A program made the translations under genes and the position numbers. From Caulobacter sp. 73W (GTDB lineage: Bacteria > Pseudomonadota > Alphaproteobacteria > Caulobacterales > Caulobacteraceae), in assembly GCF_041021955.1 (NCBI RefSeq), contig NZ_CP158375.1, positions 1,054,001-1,118,000 of the forward strand: 64,000 nt of DNA, written 5' to 3'. The notes below the pieces were generated by a model, which ran no database searches, was not told where the DNA came from, and saw only the letters and a list, made by a program, of their open reading frames with translations. Within the stretch, counting starts at the first letter, position 1. Every line of letters begins with the position of its first letter. Shown in pieces: positions 34,316 to 42,307 of the stretch.

Positions 34316-35010
34316 GGCCGCTTCGCAATCCGGTGGTGGTGGCCGTCCTGTCCGCCATCTTCGCCGCCTATCTGCGCTTCGTCTTTGCCACCCTGCGCTG
34401 GACGCGGGAGGGACAGGAGAACGCCGACGCCGTCGCGGCGGAGCGTGGCGAGAAGGGCGTGATCATCTGCTTCTGGCACGCCCGCATTCCCCTCTCCCCC
34501 GCCGCCTGGAAGCAGGGGCCGGATCGCCAGCCGGTGCGGGCGCTGATCTCCCACTCCTCGGACGGCGAGTTCATCGCCCGGGCCGTGGGCCACATCGGCT
34601 TCCCCGCCATTCGCGGCTCGTCGAAGAAGAAGACCGACCCGGCCAAGAACAAGGGCGGGGAGCAGGCCTTCCGCGACATGATCAAGTGGGTGCAGGGACG
34701 CGGCGGCGTCGCCGTGACCCCCGACGGCCCGCGCGGCCCGGCGGAGGTGATGCAGCTAGGCGTGGTCTCGCTGGCCCGGTTCACCGGCGCGCCGGTGCTG
34801 ATGCTGGGCCTGGCCTGCCGCCCCTGCCTGCGCCTGGGCACCTGGGACGGGACCGTGCTGCCCCTGCCCTTCGGCCGGGGGGCCATTGTCTGGGAAGGAC
34901 CGTTCGAAGCGCCGCGCGCCGCGGAGCCGCAAGCCCTGGCCGACGACTGGGGCCGCCGCCTGACCGCCGTGACCGAACGCGCCGAAGCCCTGCTGGCGAA
35001 ACAGCCCTGA
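34312..35010 (+). CDS. DUF374 lysophospholipid-acyltransferase-like protein
   Basis: A 232-residue membrane-associated protein of the DUF374 group, remote relatives of lysophospholipid and lipid A acyltransferases. Expected motifs are present: FWHARIPLSPAAWK (His in place of the HxxxxD motif), ISHSSDGEFIARAVGHIGFP, and VAVTPDGPRGPAEVMQLG. It begins at a TTG that overlaps the stop codon of the exporter (TTGA), so it should be translationally coupled. It may add acyl groups to lipid A or phospholipid; the family is poorly characterised. Confidence 0.85.
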   Translation: MRPLRNPVVVAVLSAIFAAYLRFVFATLRWTREGQENADAVAAERGEKGVIICFWHARIPLSPAAWKQGPDRQPVRALISHSSDGEFIARAVGHIGFPAIRGSSKKKTDPAKNKGGEQAFRDMIKWVQGRGGVAVTPDGPRGPAEVMQLGVVSLARFTGAPVLMLGLACRPCLRLGTWDGTVLPLPFGRGAIVWEGPFEAPRAAEPQALADDWGRRLTAVTERAEALLAKQP

Positions 35011-35019
35011 ACTCGTGGG

Positions 35020-36030
35020 ATGAAGGACGCCATGGGGCACGATCATCACCATCACCACGGACACGACCATCATCATGACCATGGGCACGGCCATGGACAT
35101 AGCCATGGTCATGGTCACGGGCACAGCCACGGTCATGGCCACCATCATCACGCCCCCACGGACTTTGGCCGCGCCTTCGCCATCGGCACGGCGCTGAACC
35201 TGGGCTTCGTGGTGGTCGAGGCCGCCGCCGGGTTCTGGACCAACTCCCTCGCCCTGCTGGCCGACGCCGGCCACAACCTGTCGGACGTGCTGGGCCTGGT
35301 CATGGCCTGGATCGCCGCGGAGCTGGCCAAGCGCGCCCCGACGGCGCGCCGCACCTATGGCCTGCGCAAGGGCACCATCCTGGCCTCGCTGGCCAACGCC
35401 GCGACTCTGCTGTTCGCCATCGGCGCCATCGCCTGGGAAGCCGTGCGCCGCTTCCAGGACCCGCACCCCATCGACACCGGCCCGGTCATGGTGGTCGCCG
35501 CCATCGGCGTGCTGATCAACACCGGCACCGCCCTGATGTTCATGCGCGGCAGCCAGCACGACCTGAACATTCGCGGGGCCTTCCTGCACATGGTGGCCGA
35601 CGCCGCCGTGTCGGCTGGCGTGATCGTGGCCGCCTTCGCCATGGGCGCGTCGGGCTGGCTGTGGATCGACCCGATCGTCAGCCTGGTGATCGTGCTGGTC
35701 ATTCTGCTCGGCACCTGGGGCCTGCTGCGCGACAGCCTGGACCTGGCGCTGGACGCCGCCCCGCGCGACATCGACCCAGGCGCCGTTCGCGCCTGGCTGG
35801 AGGCCCTGCCCGGCGTGACCGAGGTCCACGACCTGCACATCTGGGCCATGAGCACCACCGAGACGGCCCTGACCGCCCACTTGATCCGCCCGACCGGCGA
35901 TGACGGGGACGACTTTCTGCACGCCGCCTGCGCCGGGCTGAACGAGAAGTTCCGCATCGGCCACACCACCTTGCAGGTGGAGCGCGGCGGCGCGGCGGAC
36001 TGCCGCCTGGCCCCGGCGCACGTGGTTTGA
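35020..36030 (+). CDS. Cation diffusion facilitator with His-rich N-terminus
   Basis: A 336-residue CDF zinc/divalent metal exporter. Twenty-four of the first 44 residues are histidine, a likely metal-sequestering tail. Six transmembrane helices follow, with the metal site in helix 2 (LADAGHNLSDVLGLVMAW) and helix 5 (AFLHMVADAAVSAGVIVAAF), and a C-terminal cytoplasmic domain (PGVTEVHDLHIWAMSTTETA) typical of CzcD/ZitB proteins. It lies inside the Kdo-lipid A operon, its stop overlapping the TTG of waaA. ATG 35020 or 35032 may be used. Substrate probably Zn2+ (inferred). Confidence 0.92.
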   Translation: MKDAMGHDHHHHHGHDHHHDHGHGHGHSHGHGHGHSHGHGHHHHAPTDFGRAFAIGTALNLGFVVVEAAAGFWTNSLALLADAGHNLSDVLGLVMAWIAAELAKRAPTARRTYGLRKGTILASLANAATLLFAIGAIAWEAVRRFQDPHPIDTGPVMVVAAIGVLINTGTALMFMRGSQHDLNIRGAFLHMVADAAVSAGVIVAAFAMGASGWLWIDPIVSLVIVLVILLGTWGLLRDSLDLALDAAPRDIDPGAVRAWLEALPGVTEVHDLHIWAMSTTETALTAHLIRPTGDDGDDFLHAACAGLNEKFRIGHTTLQVERGGAADCRLAPAHVV

Positions 36031-37286
36031 GCACGTCCCGACACCTGCGCCTGTACCGTACGGCGACCGGCCTGTTCGAGCCCGCCGCCCCGCTGGTCCT
36101 GCGCGCCCGCGTCCTGCGCGGCAAGGAGGACCCGGCCCGCCTGAAGGAGCGCCTGGGCAAGACCGCCGCCGCCCGTCCCGAGGGCAAGCTGGTCTGGCTG
36201 CACGGCGCCAGCGTGGGCGAGGGCCTGTCCCTGCTGCCCCTGATCGAGGTCCTGCGGAAGGCGCGGCCCGACCTGTCGATCCTGGTCACCTCCGGCACCG
36301 TCACCTCGGCCGAGATGCTGCGCCGCCGCCTGCCTGAAGGGGTCATCCACCAGTATGTGCCGGTGGACGCGCCCAAGGCCGTGGCCCGCTTCCTGGATCA
36401 CTGGCGGCCTTCGCTCGGCGTCTTCGTCGAGAGCGAGCTGTGGCCCAACCTGATCACCCAGGCCGACGCCCGGAAGATCCGCCTCGCCCTGGTCTCCGCC
36501 CGGGTGACCGAGAAAAGCGCCGCCGGCTGGCGCAAGGCGCCCGAGATGGCCCGCGAGCTGATCGGCGCCTTCAGCCTGATCCTGTCGCAGGACGACCTGA
36601 CCGCCGGCCGCCTGGGCGAGTTCGGCGCCAATGACGACGGCCGCCTGAACCTGAAGCTGGTCGGCGCGCCGCTGCCAGCGGACGAGACGGAGCTGAAGGC
36701 GCTGAAGAAGGCCGTCGGCAAGCGCCCCGTCCTGCTTGCCGCCTCCACCCATCCTGGCGAGGACGAGATCATCCTGACCGCCTTCAAGTCGGTCGGCGGC
36801 GACGCCCTGCTGATTCTGGTTCCCCGCCATGTGGAGCGGGCCAATGGCATCATCGACCTGGCCCGCGAGCGAGGCCTGTCGGCGGGCAAGCGCAGCGCGG
36901 GCGACCCGCTGGGCGCCGACGCGGTCTATGTGGCCGACACCCTGGGGGAGCTGGGCCTGTGGTTCCGCCTCGCCCGCGGCGCCTTCATCGGCGGCAGCCT
37001 GGTGGAGGGGCCGGGGGGCCATAATCCGGTGGAGCCGGCCCAGCTGGGCTGCCCCGTCATCACCGGCGCCTTCGTCGACAACTGGCGGTCGGTCTATTCG
37101 CCCCTGGTCAAGAACGGCGTCGCCACGGTCGTGCGCACGGCCAACGACCTGACCGCCGCCTTCTACGCCCTGCTCAAGGAGCCGAAGATGGCCAAGGCCC
37201 GCGCGGAGCGGGCCCTGGGCATGATCGGCGACGAGCGCGAGGTGCTGGACGCCGCCGTCCGCCGCCTGGCCATGCAGGTCCCATGA
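36027..37286 (+). CDS. waaA: 3-deoxy-D-manno-octulosonic acid transferase
   Basis: Transfers Kdo from CMP-Kdo to lipid IV-A (GT30 family), inner membrane. A 419-residue protein with an N-terminal hydrophobic anchor (RTATGLFEPAAPLVLRARVL), the GT30 motifs VWLHGASVGEG, FVESELWPNLI and the C-terminal ...GGSLVEGPGGHNPVEPA. The start is TTG, overlapping the stop of the CDF gene (TTGA), and its own stop overlaps lpxK (ATGA). These overlaps indicate a translationally coupled chain. Whether it adds one or two Kdo residues cannot be read. Confidence 0.94.
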   Translation: MSTSRHLRLYRTATGLFEPAAPLVLRARVLRGKEDPARLKERLGKTAAARPEGKLVWLHGASVGEGLSLLPLIEVLRKARPDLSILVTSGTVTSAEMLRRRLPEGVIHQYVPVDAPKAVARFLDHWRPSLGVFVESELWPNLITQADARKIRLALVSARVTEKSAAGWRKAPEMARELIGAFSLILSQDDLTAGRLGEFGANDDGRLNLKLVGAPLPADETELKALKKAVGKRPVLLAASTHPGEDEIILTAFKSVGGDALLILVPRHVERANGIIDLARERGLSAGKRSAGDPLGADAVYVADTLGELGLWFRLARGAFIGGSLVEGPGGHNPVEPAQLGCPVITGAFVDNWRSVYSPLVKNGVATVVRTANDLTAAFYALLKEPKMAKARAERALGMIGDEREVLDAAVRRLAMQVP

Positions 37287-38305
37287 AGCTGAGCACGCCG
37301 CGCTGGTGGTACGTCCGCGACGGCGCGCCCGCGCCCGTCACCCGCGCCCTGCTGACGCCCCTGTCGTGGATCTGGGCCGCCGTCACGGCGAACAAGATCG
37401 CCAAGGCCACGCCCGCCGATCCAGGCGTCCCCGTCGTCTGCATCGGCAACCTGACCGTCGGCGGGGTCGGCAAGACACCCATCGTGCGCGAGGTGGTCCG
37501 CCTGCTGCGCGCCGCCGGGGTCGAGGCGCACGGCCTGTCGCGCGGCTATGGCGGCAAGCTGGCCGGGCCCGTCCGGGTCGATCCGGCGCGCCACACCGCC
37601 GCCGAGGTGGGCGACGAGCCGCTGATGCTGGCCGGCGACATGCCGTTCTGGGTCGCCCGCGACCGCCCCGCCGGCGCGCAGGCCGCGTCAGCCGCAGGCG
37701 CCCAGGCCGTGGTCATGGACGACGGCCACCAGAACCCTTCGCTGAAGAAGACCCTGTCCCTGGTCGTCGTGGACGGGGAGACGCGCCACAACGAGTGGCC
37801 CTTCGGCGACGGCGCGGTGTTCCCCGCCGGGCCGATGCGCGAGCCGCTGAAGGCGGGCCTCGCCCGCGCCGACGCGGTGATCGTCCTGCTGCCCGCCGAC
37901 CTGCCGTCGGCCGATCCGGAGCTTCTGGCGCTGTTCTCGGGAAAGCTGGTGTTCATTGCCCGGCTGGAGCCCGCCGCCCCGCCGCCCGCGGGGCCGCAGG
38001 TCGGCTTCGCCGGCATCGGCAAGCCCTGGAAGGTGGAGCGGTCCCTGGTCGCCGCCGGCTGCGACCTGAAGGACTTCGCGCCGTTCCCCGACCACGGGGC
38101 CTATGACGAGACGACGCTGAAGGCCCTGGCCCGCCGGGCCGAGGACTTCGACGCGGGCCTGGTGACCACCGAAAAGGACTGGGTGCGCCTGCCCCCGTCG
38201 TGGCGGGAGCGGATCAAGGCCTGGTCCGTGCGGGCGAGGTTCGAGGACGAGGCGGCGGTCGAGGCGTTGCTGTTGAAGGCCCTGCGTCCTTCAACTCGCG
38301 CCTGA
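37283..38305 (+). CDS. lpxK: Tetraacyldisaccharide 4'-kinase
   Basis: Phosphorylates the 4' position of the lipid A disaccharide precursor at the inner membrane. 340 residues, typical of alphaproteobacterial LpxK. The Walker A region is VVCIGNLTVGGVGKTPIV, followed by GLSRGYGGKLAGPVRVD and the DDGHQN motif (AVVMDDGHQNPSLK). The last six codons (RPSTRA) come from a family-2 intergenic repeat, so the natural end of the protein has been replaced by repeat sequence. Last gene of the operon. Confidence 0.94.
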   Translation: MKLSTPRWWYVRDGAPAPVTRALLTPLSWIWAAVTANKIAKATPADPGVPVVCIGNLTVGGVGKTPIVREVVRLLRAAGVEAHGLSRGYGGKLAGPVRVDPARHTAAEVGDEPLMLAGDMPFWVARDRPAGAQAASAAGAQAVVMDDGHQNPSLKKTLSLVVVDGETRHNEWPFGDGAVFPAGPMREPLKAGLARADAVIVLLPADLPSADPELLALFSGKLVFIARLEPAAPPPAGPQVGFAGIGKPWKVERSLVAAGCDLKDFAPFPDHGAYDETTLKALARRAEDFDAGLVTTEKDWVRLPPSWRERIKAWSVRARFEDEAAVEALLLKALRPSTRA

Positions 38306-38383
38306 CGGCGCGGCTCAGGATGACGTCTCATTGCTGAATTCGTCATCCTGAGCGGGCGCGCAGCGCCCTGTCGAAAGACGCAC
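38283..38383. repeat. Palindromic intergenic repeat, family 2 (double copy)
   Basis: Left half 38283-38325 (TGCGTCCTTCAACTCGCGCC... to CTCAGGATGACG) and right half 38339-38383 (TTCGTCATCCTGAGC... to TGTCGAAAGACGCAC) are inverted, separated by a 13-base spacer. The right half matches 26925-26970. The left half overlaps the 3' end of lpxK, whose stop codon is at 38303-38305. Convergent gap between lpxK and the amidohydrolase gene. Confidence 0.7.
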
Positions 38384-38389
38384 CGTGGC

Positions 38390-39661
38390 TCAGTAAGCCA
38401 CGCCCGACTTCATGACGAAGGATACGTGCTGCAGCACGGTCACATCCTTCAGCGGATCGCCCTTCACCGCGATCAGGTCGCCGGCCTTGCCGGGGGCGAG
38501 CGAACCGATCTCGTTGTTCAGGCTGAAGTGGGCGGCGGCGTTGACCGTGGCCGTCTGGATCGCCTCCAGCGGGGTCAGGCCCGCCTTCACCAGCAGAGCG
38601 AACTCGCCGGCGTTGTCGCCGTGGGCGGAGACGCCGCTGTCGGTGCCGAAGGCGATCTTCACGCCGCCGTTGTGGGCCTTGCGGGCCATGTCCAGCATCT
38701 TCGGGCCGGCTTCCAGGGCCTTGGCCGTCTGGGCCGGGGTGAAGAAGTTGTTCGGGCCCGAGGCGATGCGGGCCACGAAGTCGCCGGCCATCAGGGTCGG
38801 GACCAGATAGGCGCCGTTCTTCTTGAACAGGGCGATGGAGGCGTCGTCCAGATAGGTGCCGTGCTCGATCGAATCGCCGCCGGCCTTGAGGAAGGCGTTG
38901 ATGCCGTCGACCCCGTGGGCGTGGGCGGTGACCTTGCGCCCCATGCGGTGGGCGCTCTCGACGATCGAGGCGAGCTCGTCTTCCTGGAACTGCTGGGCCA
39001 GACCGGCGGCGGTGTTGGACAGCACGCCGCCGGTGGCGGTGATCTTGATGATGTCCGCGCCCTTCCACACCTGCTCGCGCACGGCGCGGCGGCAGTCCTC
39101 GGCGCCGGAGCAGACCGATTCGGGACGCAGGACGTGCATGACGTCCTCGCGGAAGCCGTTGGTGTCGCCGTGGCCGCCATGGACCGACACGGCCGAACCG
39201 GCGGCGATGATGCGCGGACCGGCCACGTCGCCGTTCGCGGTCGCCTTGCGCAGGGCGAAGATCGCTTCGTTGTCGCCGCCCAGATCGGCGACGGTGGTGA
39301 AGCCGGCCTTCAGGGTCCGCTTGGCGTAGCGGGCGCCGACCATGGCCTGCTCGGCCGAGGACTGGGTCACCTCGTCCATGCGGCTGGAGGGGCCCTGCTC
39401 GCTGGTCAGGTGGACGTGGCTGTCGATCAGGCCCGGCAGGACGAAGCTGTCCTTCAGGTCGACGACGTTCCCCTGGCCGGTGAAGCCGTCCTCGATACGG
39501 ACCACGCGGCCGTTGTCGATGACGACGGTCTTGTTGGTCTCGACCTTGCCCGTCGCGGGATCGGCCAGCAGGCGACCGGCCTGGACATAGACGGGCGCGG
39601 CGTGCGCGGCGGCAGCGGCGAATGCCGCGAGAGCGGCGCCGGCGGCGAGGATGCGTTTCAT
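38390..39661 (-). CDS. Secreted amidohydrolase (Xaa-Arg/Lys dipeptidase-like)
   Basis: A 423-residue binuclear zinc amidohydrolase with a signal peptide (MKRILAAGAALAAFAAAAAH). Metal ligands are visible in LIDSHVHLTSE, the probable carboxylated Lys in GADIIKITATGG, HAHGVDG, SIEHGTYLDD and FGTDSGVSA. The overall resemblance is to Caulobacter enzymes (Cc2672/Cc3125) that cleave dipeptides and N-acyl derivatives with C-terminal Arg or Lys. Substrate not settled from sequence. It is followed, 7 bases further, by family-2 repeat; the phosphotransferase gene is 7 bases upstream, so the two may be co-transcribed. Confidence 0.88.
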   Translation of the reverse strand: MKRILAAGAALAAFAAAAAHAAPVYVQAGRLLADPATGKVETNKTVVIDNGRVVRIEDGFTGQGNVVDLKDSFVLPGLIDSHVHLTSEQGPSSRMDEVTQSSAEQAMVGARYAKRTLKAGFTTVADLGGDNEAIFALRKATANGDVAGPRIIAAGSAVSVHGGHGDTNGFREDVMHVLRPESVCSGAEDCRRAVREQVWKGADIIKITATGGVLSNTAAGLAQQFQEDELASIVESAHRMGRKVTAHAHGVDGINAFLKAGGDSIEHGTYLDDASIALFKKNGAYLVPTLMAGDFVARIASGPNNFFTPAQTAKALEAGPKMLDMARKAHNGGVKIAFGTDSGVSAHGDNAGEFALLVKAGLTPLEAIQTATVNAAAHFSLNNEIGSLAPGKAGDLIAVKGDPLKDVTVLQHVSFVMKSGVAY

Positions 39662-39668
39662 GGGTGGT

Positions 39669-40742
39669 TCAGGCTCCGGCCTTCTGTGCGAAACCCCAGG
39701 CGCCGGCGGCGAGCAGGGGGACGCGGGCTTCCATCAGTTGGGCATGGGCGCTGGCGGCGGTGCCGTCGCGAACCCGGCCGACAATTCCCTGACAGATTCC
39801 GGCGAGACGGAACAGATTGTAGGCGAAATACCAGTCAAGCTCCGGCAGGCCGTCCCGGCCGGTCAGCTTGCAGTACTTGTCCACGGCCTCCTGCACGGTG
39901 GGAATGCCGTAGGCCGGCAGGTCGGCGATCTCGGCCAGGCCGCCGCGCTGCTCGCCGGGCATGACCCAGCTCATCAGGAAGTAGCTGAAATCGGCCAGGG
40001 GATTGCCCAGGGTCGACAGCTCCCAGTCCAGCACCGCGATCACCTTGGGTTCGGCAGGGTGCAGGATCATGTTGTCGATGCGGTAGTCGCCGTGGACGAT
40101 CGAGGTTGCGTCGTCCGACGGTGCGGTGGCCGGCAGCCACTCCATCAGCTGGTCCATGGCCTTGATCGAGGTGGTCTCGGAGGCCTTGTACTGCTTGGTC
40201 CAGCGGTCGATCTGGCGCGTGAAGTAGTTGCCCGGCTTGCCGTAGTCGCCCAGGCCGATGGCGGCGTAGTCGGTGTTGTGCAGGCGGGCCAGGGTCTCGA
40301 TCTCGGCGTCGTAGATCGCCCGGCGCTGCGGCGGCGAATATTCCGGCAGGGTCCCGTCCCACAGGATTCGGCCCTCCACCATGTCCATGACGTAGAACAT
40401 GGTGCCGATGACGCTCTCGTCCTCGCACAGGGCGTAGGCCTTGGCGACCGGGAAGCCGGTCTTGCCCAGGGCCGAGATCACCTTGAACTCGCGGTCCACG
40501 GCGTGGGCGCTGGGCAGCAACTTGCCCGGCGGCTTGCGGCGCAGGACGTACTTCCGGCCCGGCGTGACCAGCTGATAGGTCGGGTTGGACTGGCCGCCCT
40601 TGAACTGGCGGACCTCCAGCGGCCCGGCATAGCCCTCGACATTGGCCTTCAGCCAGCGTTCGAGCGCCGCCTCGTCGATGCTGTGACGCTCATCCACCGG
40701 CTTTGTGCCGGAGTTGAGTTCCTGTGCCGACGCCTCGACCAT
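39669..40742 (-). CDS. Aminoglycoside-phosphotransferase-like kinase (ACAD10/11 type)
   Basis: A 357-residue protein of the APH/choline-kinase fold. Nucleotide-binding parts (FKGGQSNPTYQLVTPGRKYV with VLRRKPPGKLLPSAH) and the catalytic loop (SIVHGDYRIDNMILHP) and DWELSTLGNPLADFSYFL are intact, so kinase activity is plausible. This subgroup is often next to, or fused with, acyl-CoA dehydrogenases (ACAD10/11), where it phosphorylates hydroxy-acyl substrates. Here its neighbour is the amidohydrolase gene (7 bases). No acyl-CoA dehydrogenase is adjacent. Confidence 0.85.
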   Translation of the reverse strand: MVEASAQELNSGTKPVDERHSIDEAALERWLKANVEGYAGPLEVRQFKGGQSNPTYQLVTPGRKYVLRRKPPGKLLPSAHAVDREFKVISALGKTGFPVAKAYALCEDESVIGTMFYVMDMVEGRILWDGTLPEYSPPQRRAIYDAEIETLARLHNTDYAAIGLGDYGKPGNYFTRQIDRWTKQYKASETTSIKAMDQLMEWLPATAPSDDATSIVHGDYRIDNMILHPAEPKVIAVLDWELSTLGNPLADFSYFLMSWVMPGEQRGGLAEIADLPAYGIPTVQEAVDKYCKLTGRDGLPELDWYFAYNLFRLAGICQGIVGRVRDGTAASAHAQLMEARVPLLAAGAWGFAQKAGA

Positions 40743-40823
40743 CTTACGCTCCCTGACCGCGTTCTTACGCTTGTTTGAAAGCGAGTTTAGCGGCGAGCGC
40801 GAAGAGCGCCAGTCCCGAAGGCG

Positions 40824-42101
40824 TCAGGAACCGTTGGGAAGCGCCCGCCAGCCGATGTCGGAGCGGTTGAAGCCGCCCGGAATCTTGATCGCCCCGACCG
40901 CCGCATAGGCCAGATCGCGGGCCTCGCTGAGGTCGACGCCCAGGGCGCAGACGTTCAGAACCCGCCCGCCGGAGGTGACCAGGCGGCCTTCGGCGTCACG
41001 GCTGGTGCCGGCGTGGAAGACGAAAGCCTCGCCTCCGAAGTCGGCTTCCGCCCCTTCGATCACCGCACCGGTCTTGGGGGCGTCAGGATAGCCCTCGGCG
41101 GCCATGACCACGCAGATGGCGGCCTCTTCCTTCCACTTGGGCTCCGGCTGCTGGGCCAGGGTCCCGGTGGCGGCGGCCAGCAGGAAGGGCACGATGTCCC
41201 CGTCCAGGCGCAGCATCAGGGTCTGGCACTCCGGATCGCCGAAGCGGGCGTTGTATTCCACCAGCTTGGGGCCATCCTTGGTCAGCATCAGGCCGGCATA
41301 GAGCACGCCGCGATAGGGATGCCCCTCCGCCGCCATGCCCCTGACCGTCGGATCGATCAGCTCACGCTTGGCCTGGCCGATCAGGGCCTCGGTCAGGACG
41401 GGCGGGGGCGAATAGGTGCCCATGCCGCCGGTGTTGGGGCCCTTGTCGCCGTCATAGGCGCGCTTGTGGTCCTGGGCTGCGCCGAACAGCACGGCGGTCT
41501 CGCCGTCGCACAGGGCGAATAGCGAAGCTTCCTCCCCGTCCATGAACTCCTCGATCACCACCCGCGCGCCGGCCGTGCCGAAGCGACCGCCCAGCATGTC
41601 GAGGACGGCGGCGTCGGCCTCGGCCCGGTCAGCGGCGATGACCACGCCCTTGCCCGCGGCCAGGCCGTCGGCCTTGATCACGAAGGGCGCGGAGAGCTTG
41701 TCCAGAAAGCCGCCGGCCTCCTCCGCCGTCTCGAACACGCCATAGGCGGCGGTCGGCAGGTCGTGGCGGGCGCAGAAATCCTTGGTGAAGGCCTTGGAGG
41801 TCTCCAGCCGCGCCGCCGCGGCGGTGGCGCCGAAGCAGGGAATCGACAGTTCGGCCAGCCGGTCGGCGATTCCCGCCTCCAGCGCGACCTCGGGACCGAC
41901 CACCACCAGGTCCGCCTCGATGGAACGGGCCAGGGCGATCAGGCCCTCGACGTCGGTCGCCTTGACCGGACGCGTCTCGCAGACGGCGGCGATGCCCGGA
42001 TTGCCCGAGGCGGCGACAAGGCGCTTCACCAGCGGCGAGGCGGCGATTTTCCAGGCCAGGGCGTGCTCACGCCCCCCCGAACCGACGAGGAGAATGTTCA
42101 T
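40824..42101 (-). CDS. purD: Phosphoribosylamine-glycine ligase
   Basis: GAR synthetase, second step of purine synthesis: joins glycine to phosphoribosylamine with ATP. 425 residues from the ATG at 42101 (MNILLVGSGGREHALAWKIA). ATP-grasp domain: FVIKADGLAAGKGVVIA, then RVVIEEFMDGEEASLFALCDG, PNTGGMGTYSP and EYNARFGDPECQTLM. A single-gene locus, divergent from the autotransporter gene. The start at 42101 matches the family; the additional five codons upstream are unlikely. Confidence 0.97.
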   Translation of the reverse strand: MNILLVGSGGREHALAWKIAASPLVKRLVAASGNPGIAAVCETRPVKATDVEGLIALARSIEADLVVVGPEVALEAGIADRLAELSIPCFGATAAAARLETSKAFTKDFCARHDLPTAAYGVFETAEEAGGFLDKLSAPFVIKADGLAAGKGVVIAADRAEADAAVLDMLGGRFGTAGARVVIEEFMDGEEASLFALCDGETAVLFGAAQDHKRAYDGDKGPNTGGMGTYSPPPVLTEALIGQAKRELIDPTVRGMAAEGHPYRGVLYAGLMLTKDGPKLVEYNARFGDPECQTLMLRLDGDIVPFLLAAATGTLAQQPEPKWKEEAAICVVMAAEGYPDAPKTGAVIEGAEADFGGEAFVFHAGTSRDAEGRLVTSGGRVLNVCALGVDLSEARDLAYAAVGAIKIPGGFNRSDIGWRALPNGS

Positions 42102-42236
42102 GTCCGGGCCTTTCACCCCTGCTGCGGCCCACGGTCAAGCGCCCAGCCCGCGAATAAGGCGCATCGAACATATGGCGCGCTTCAAAGCCATGGGTTAGAC
42201 CGTCGATCAGGCGGGGGCCCAATTTCCGTCAGCGGT

Positions 42237-42257
42237 GCGAAAAGACCGCATTTTCGC
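42237..42257. promoter_or_regulatory. 7-bp inverted repeat upstream of the autotransporter gene
   Basis: GCGAAAA (42237-42243) and TTTTCGC (42251-42257) form a perfect inverted repeat around a 7-base spacer, about 50 bases before the autotransporter start. It could be an operator or a short leader hairpin. Nothing links it to a known regulator. Confidence 0.3.
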
Positions 42258-42307
42258 CGCAACGGCGCCGGACGTAGTTTCCGGCAATCTGAGGTGTAGT
42301 TAGGTCC

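Noticed and set aside
35355..37022. A 555-codon frame antisense to the CDF and waaA genes
   Set aside because: No recognisable protein features; the plus strand carries a coherent coupled operon.
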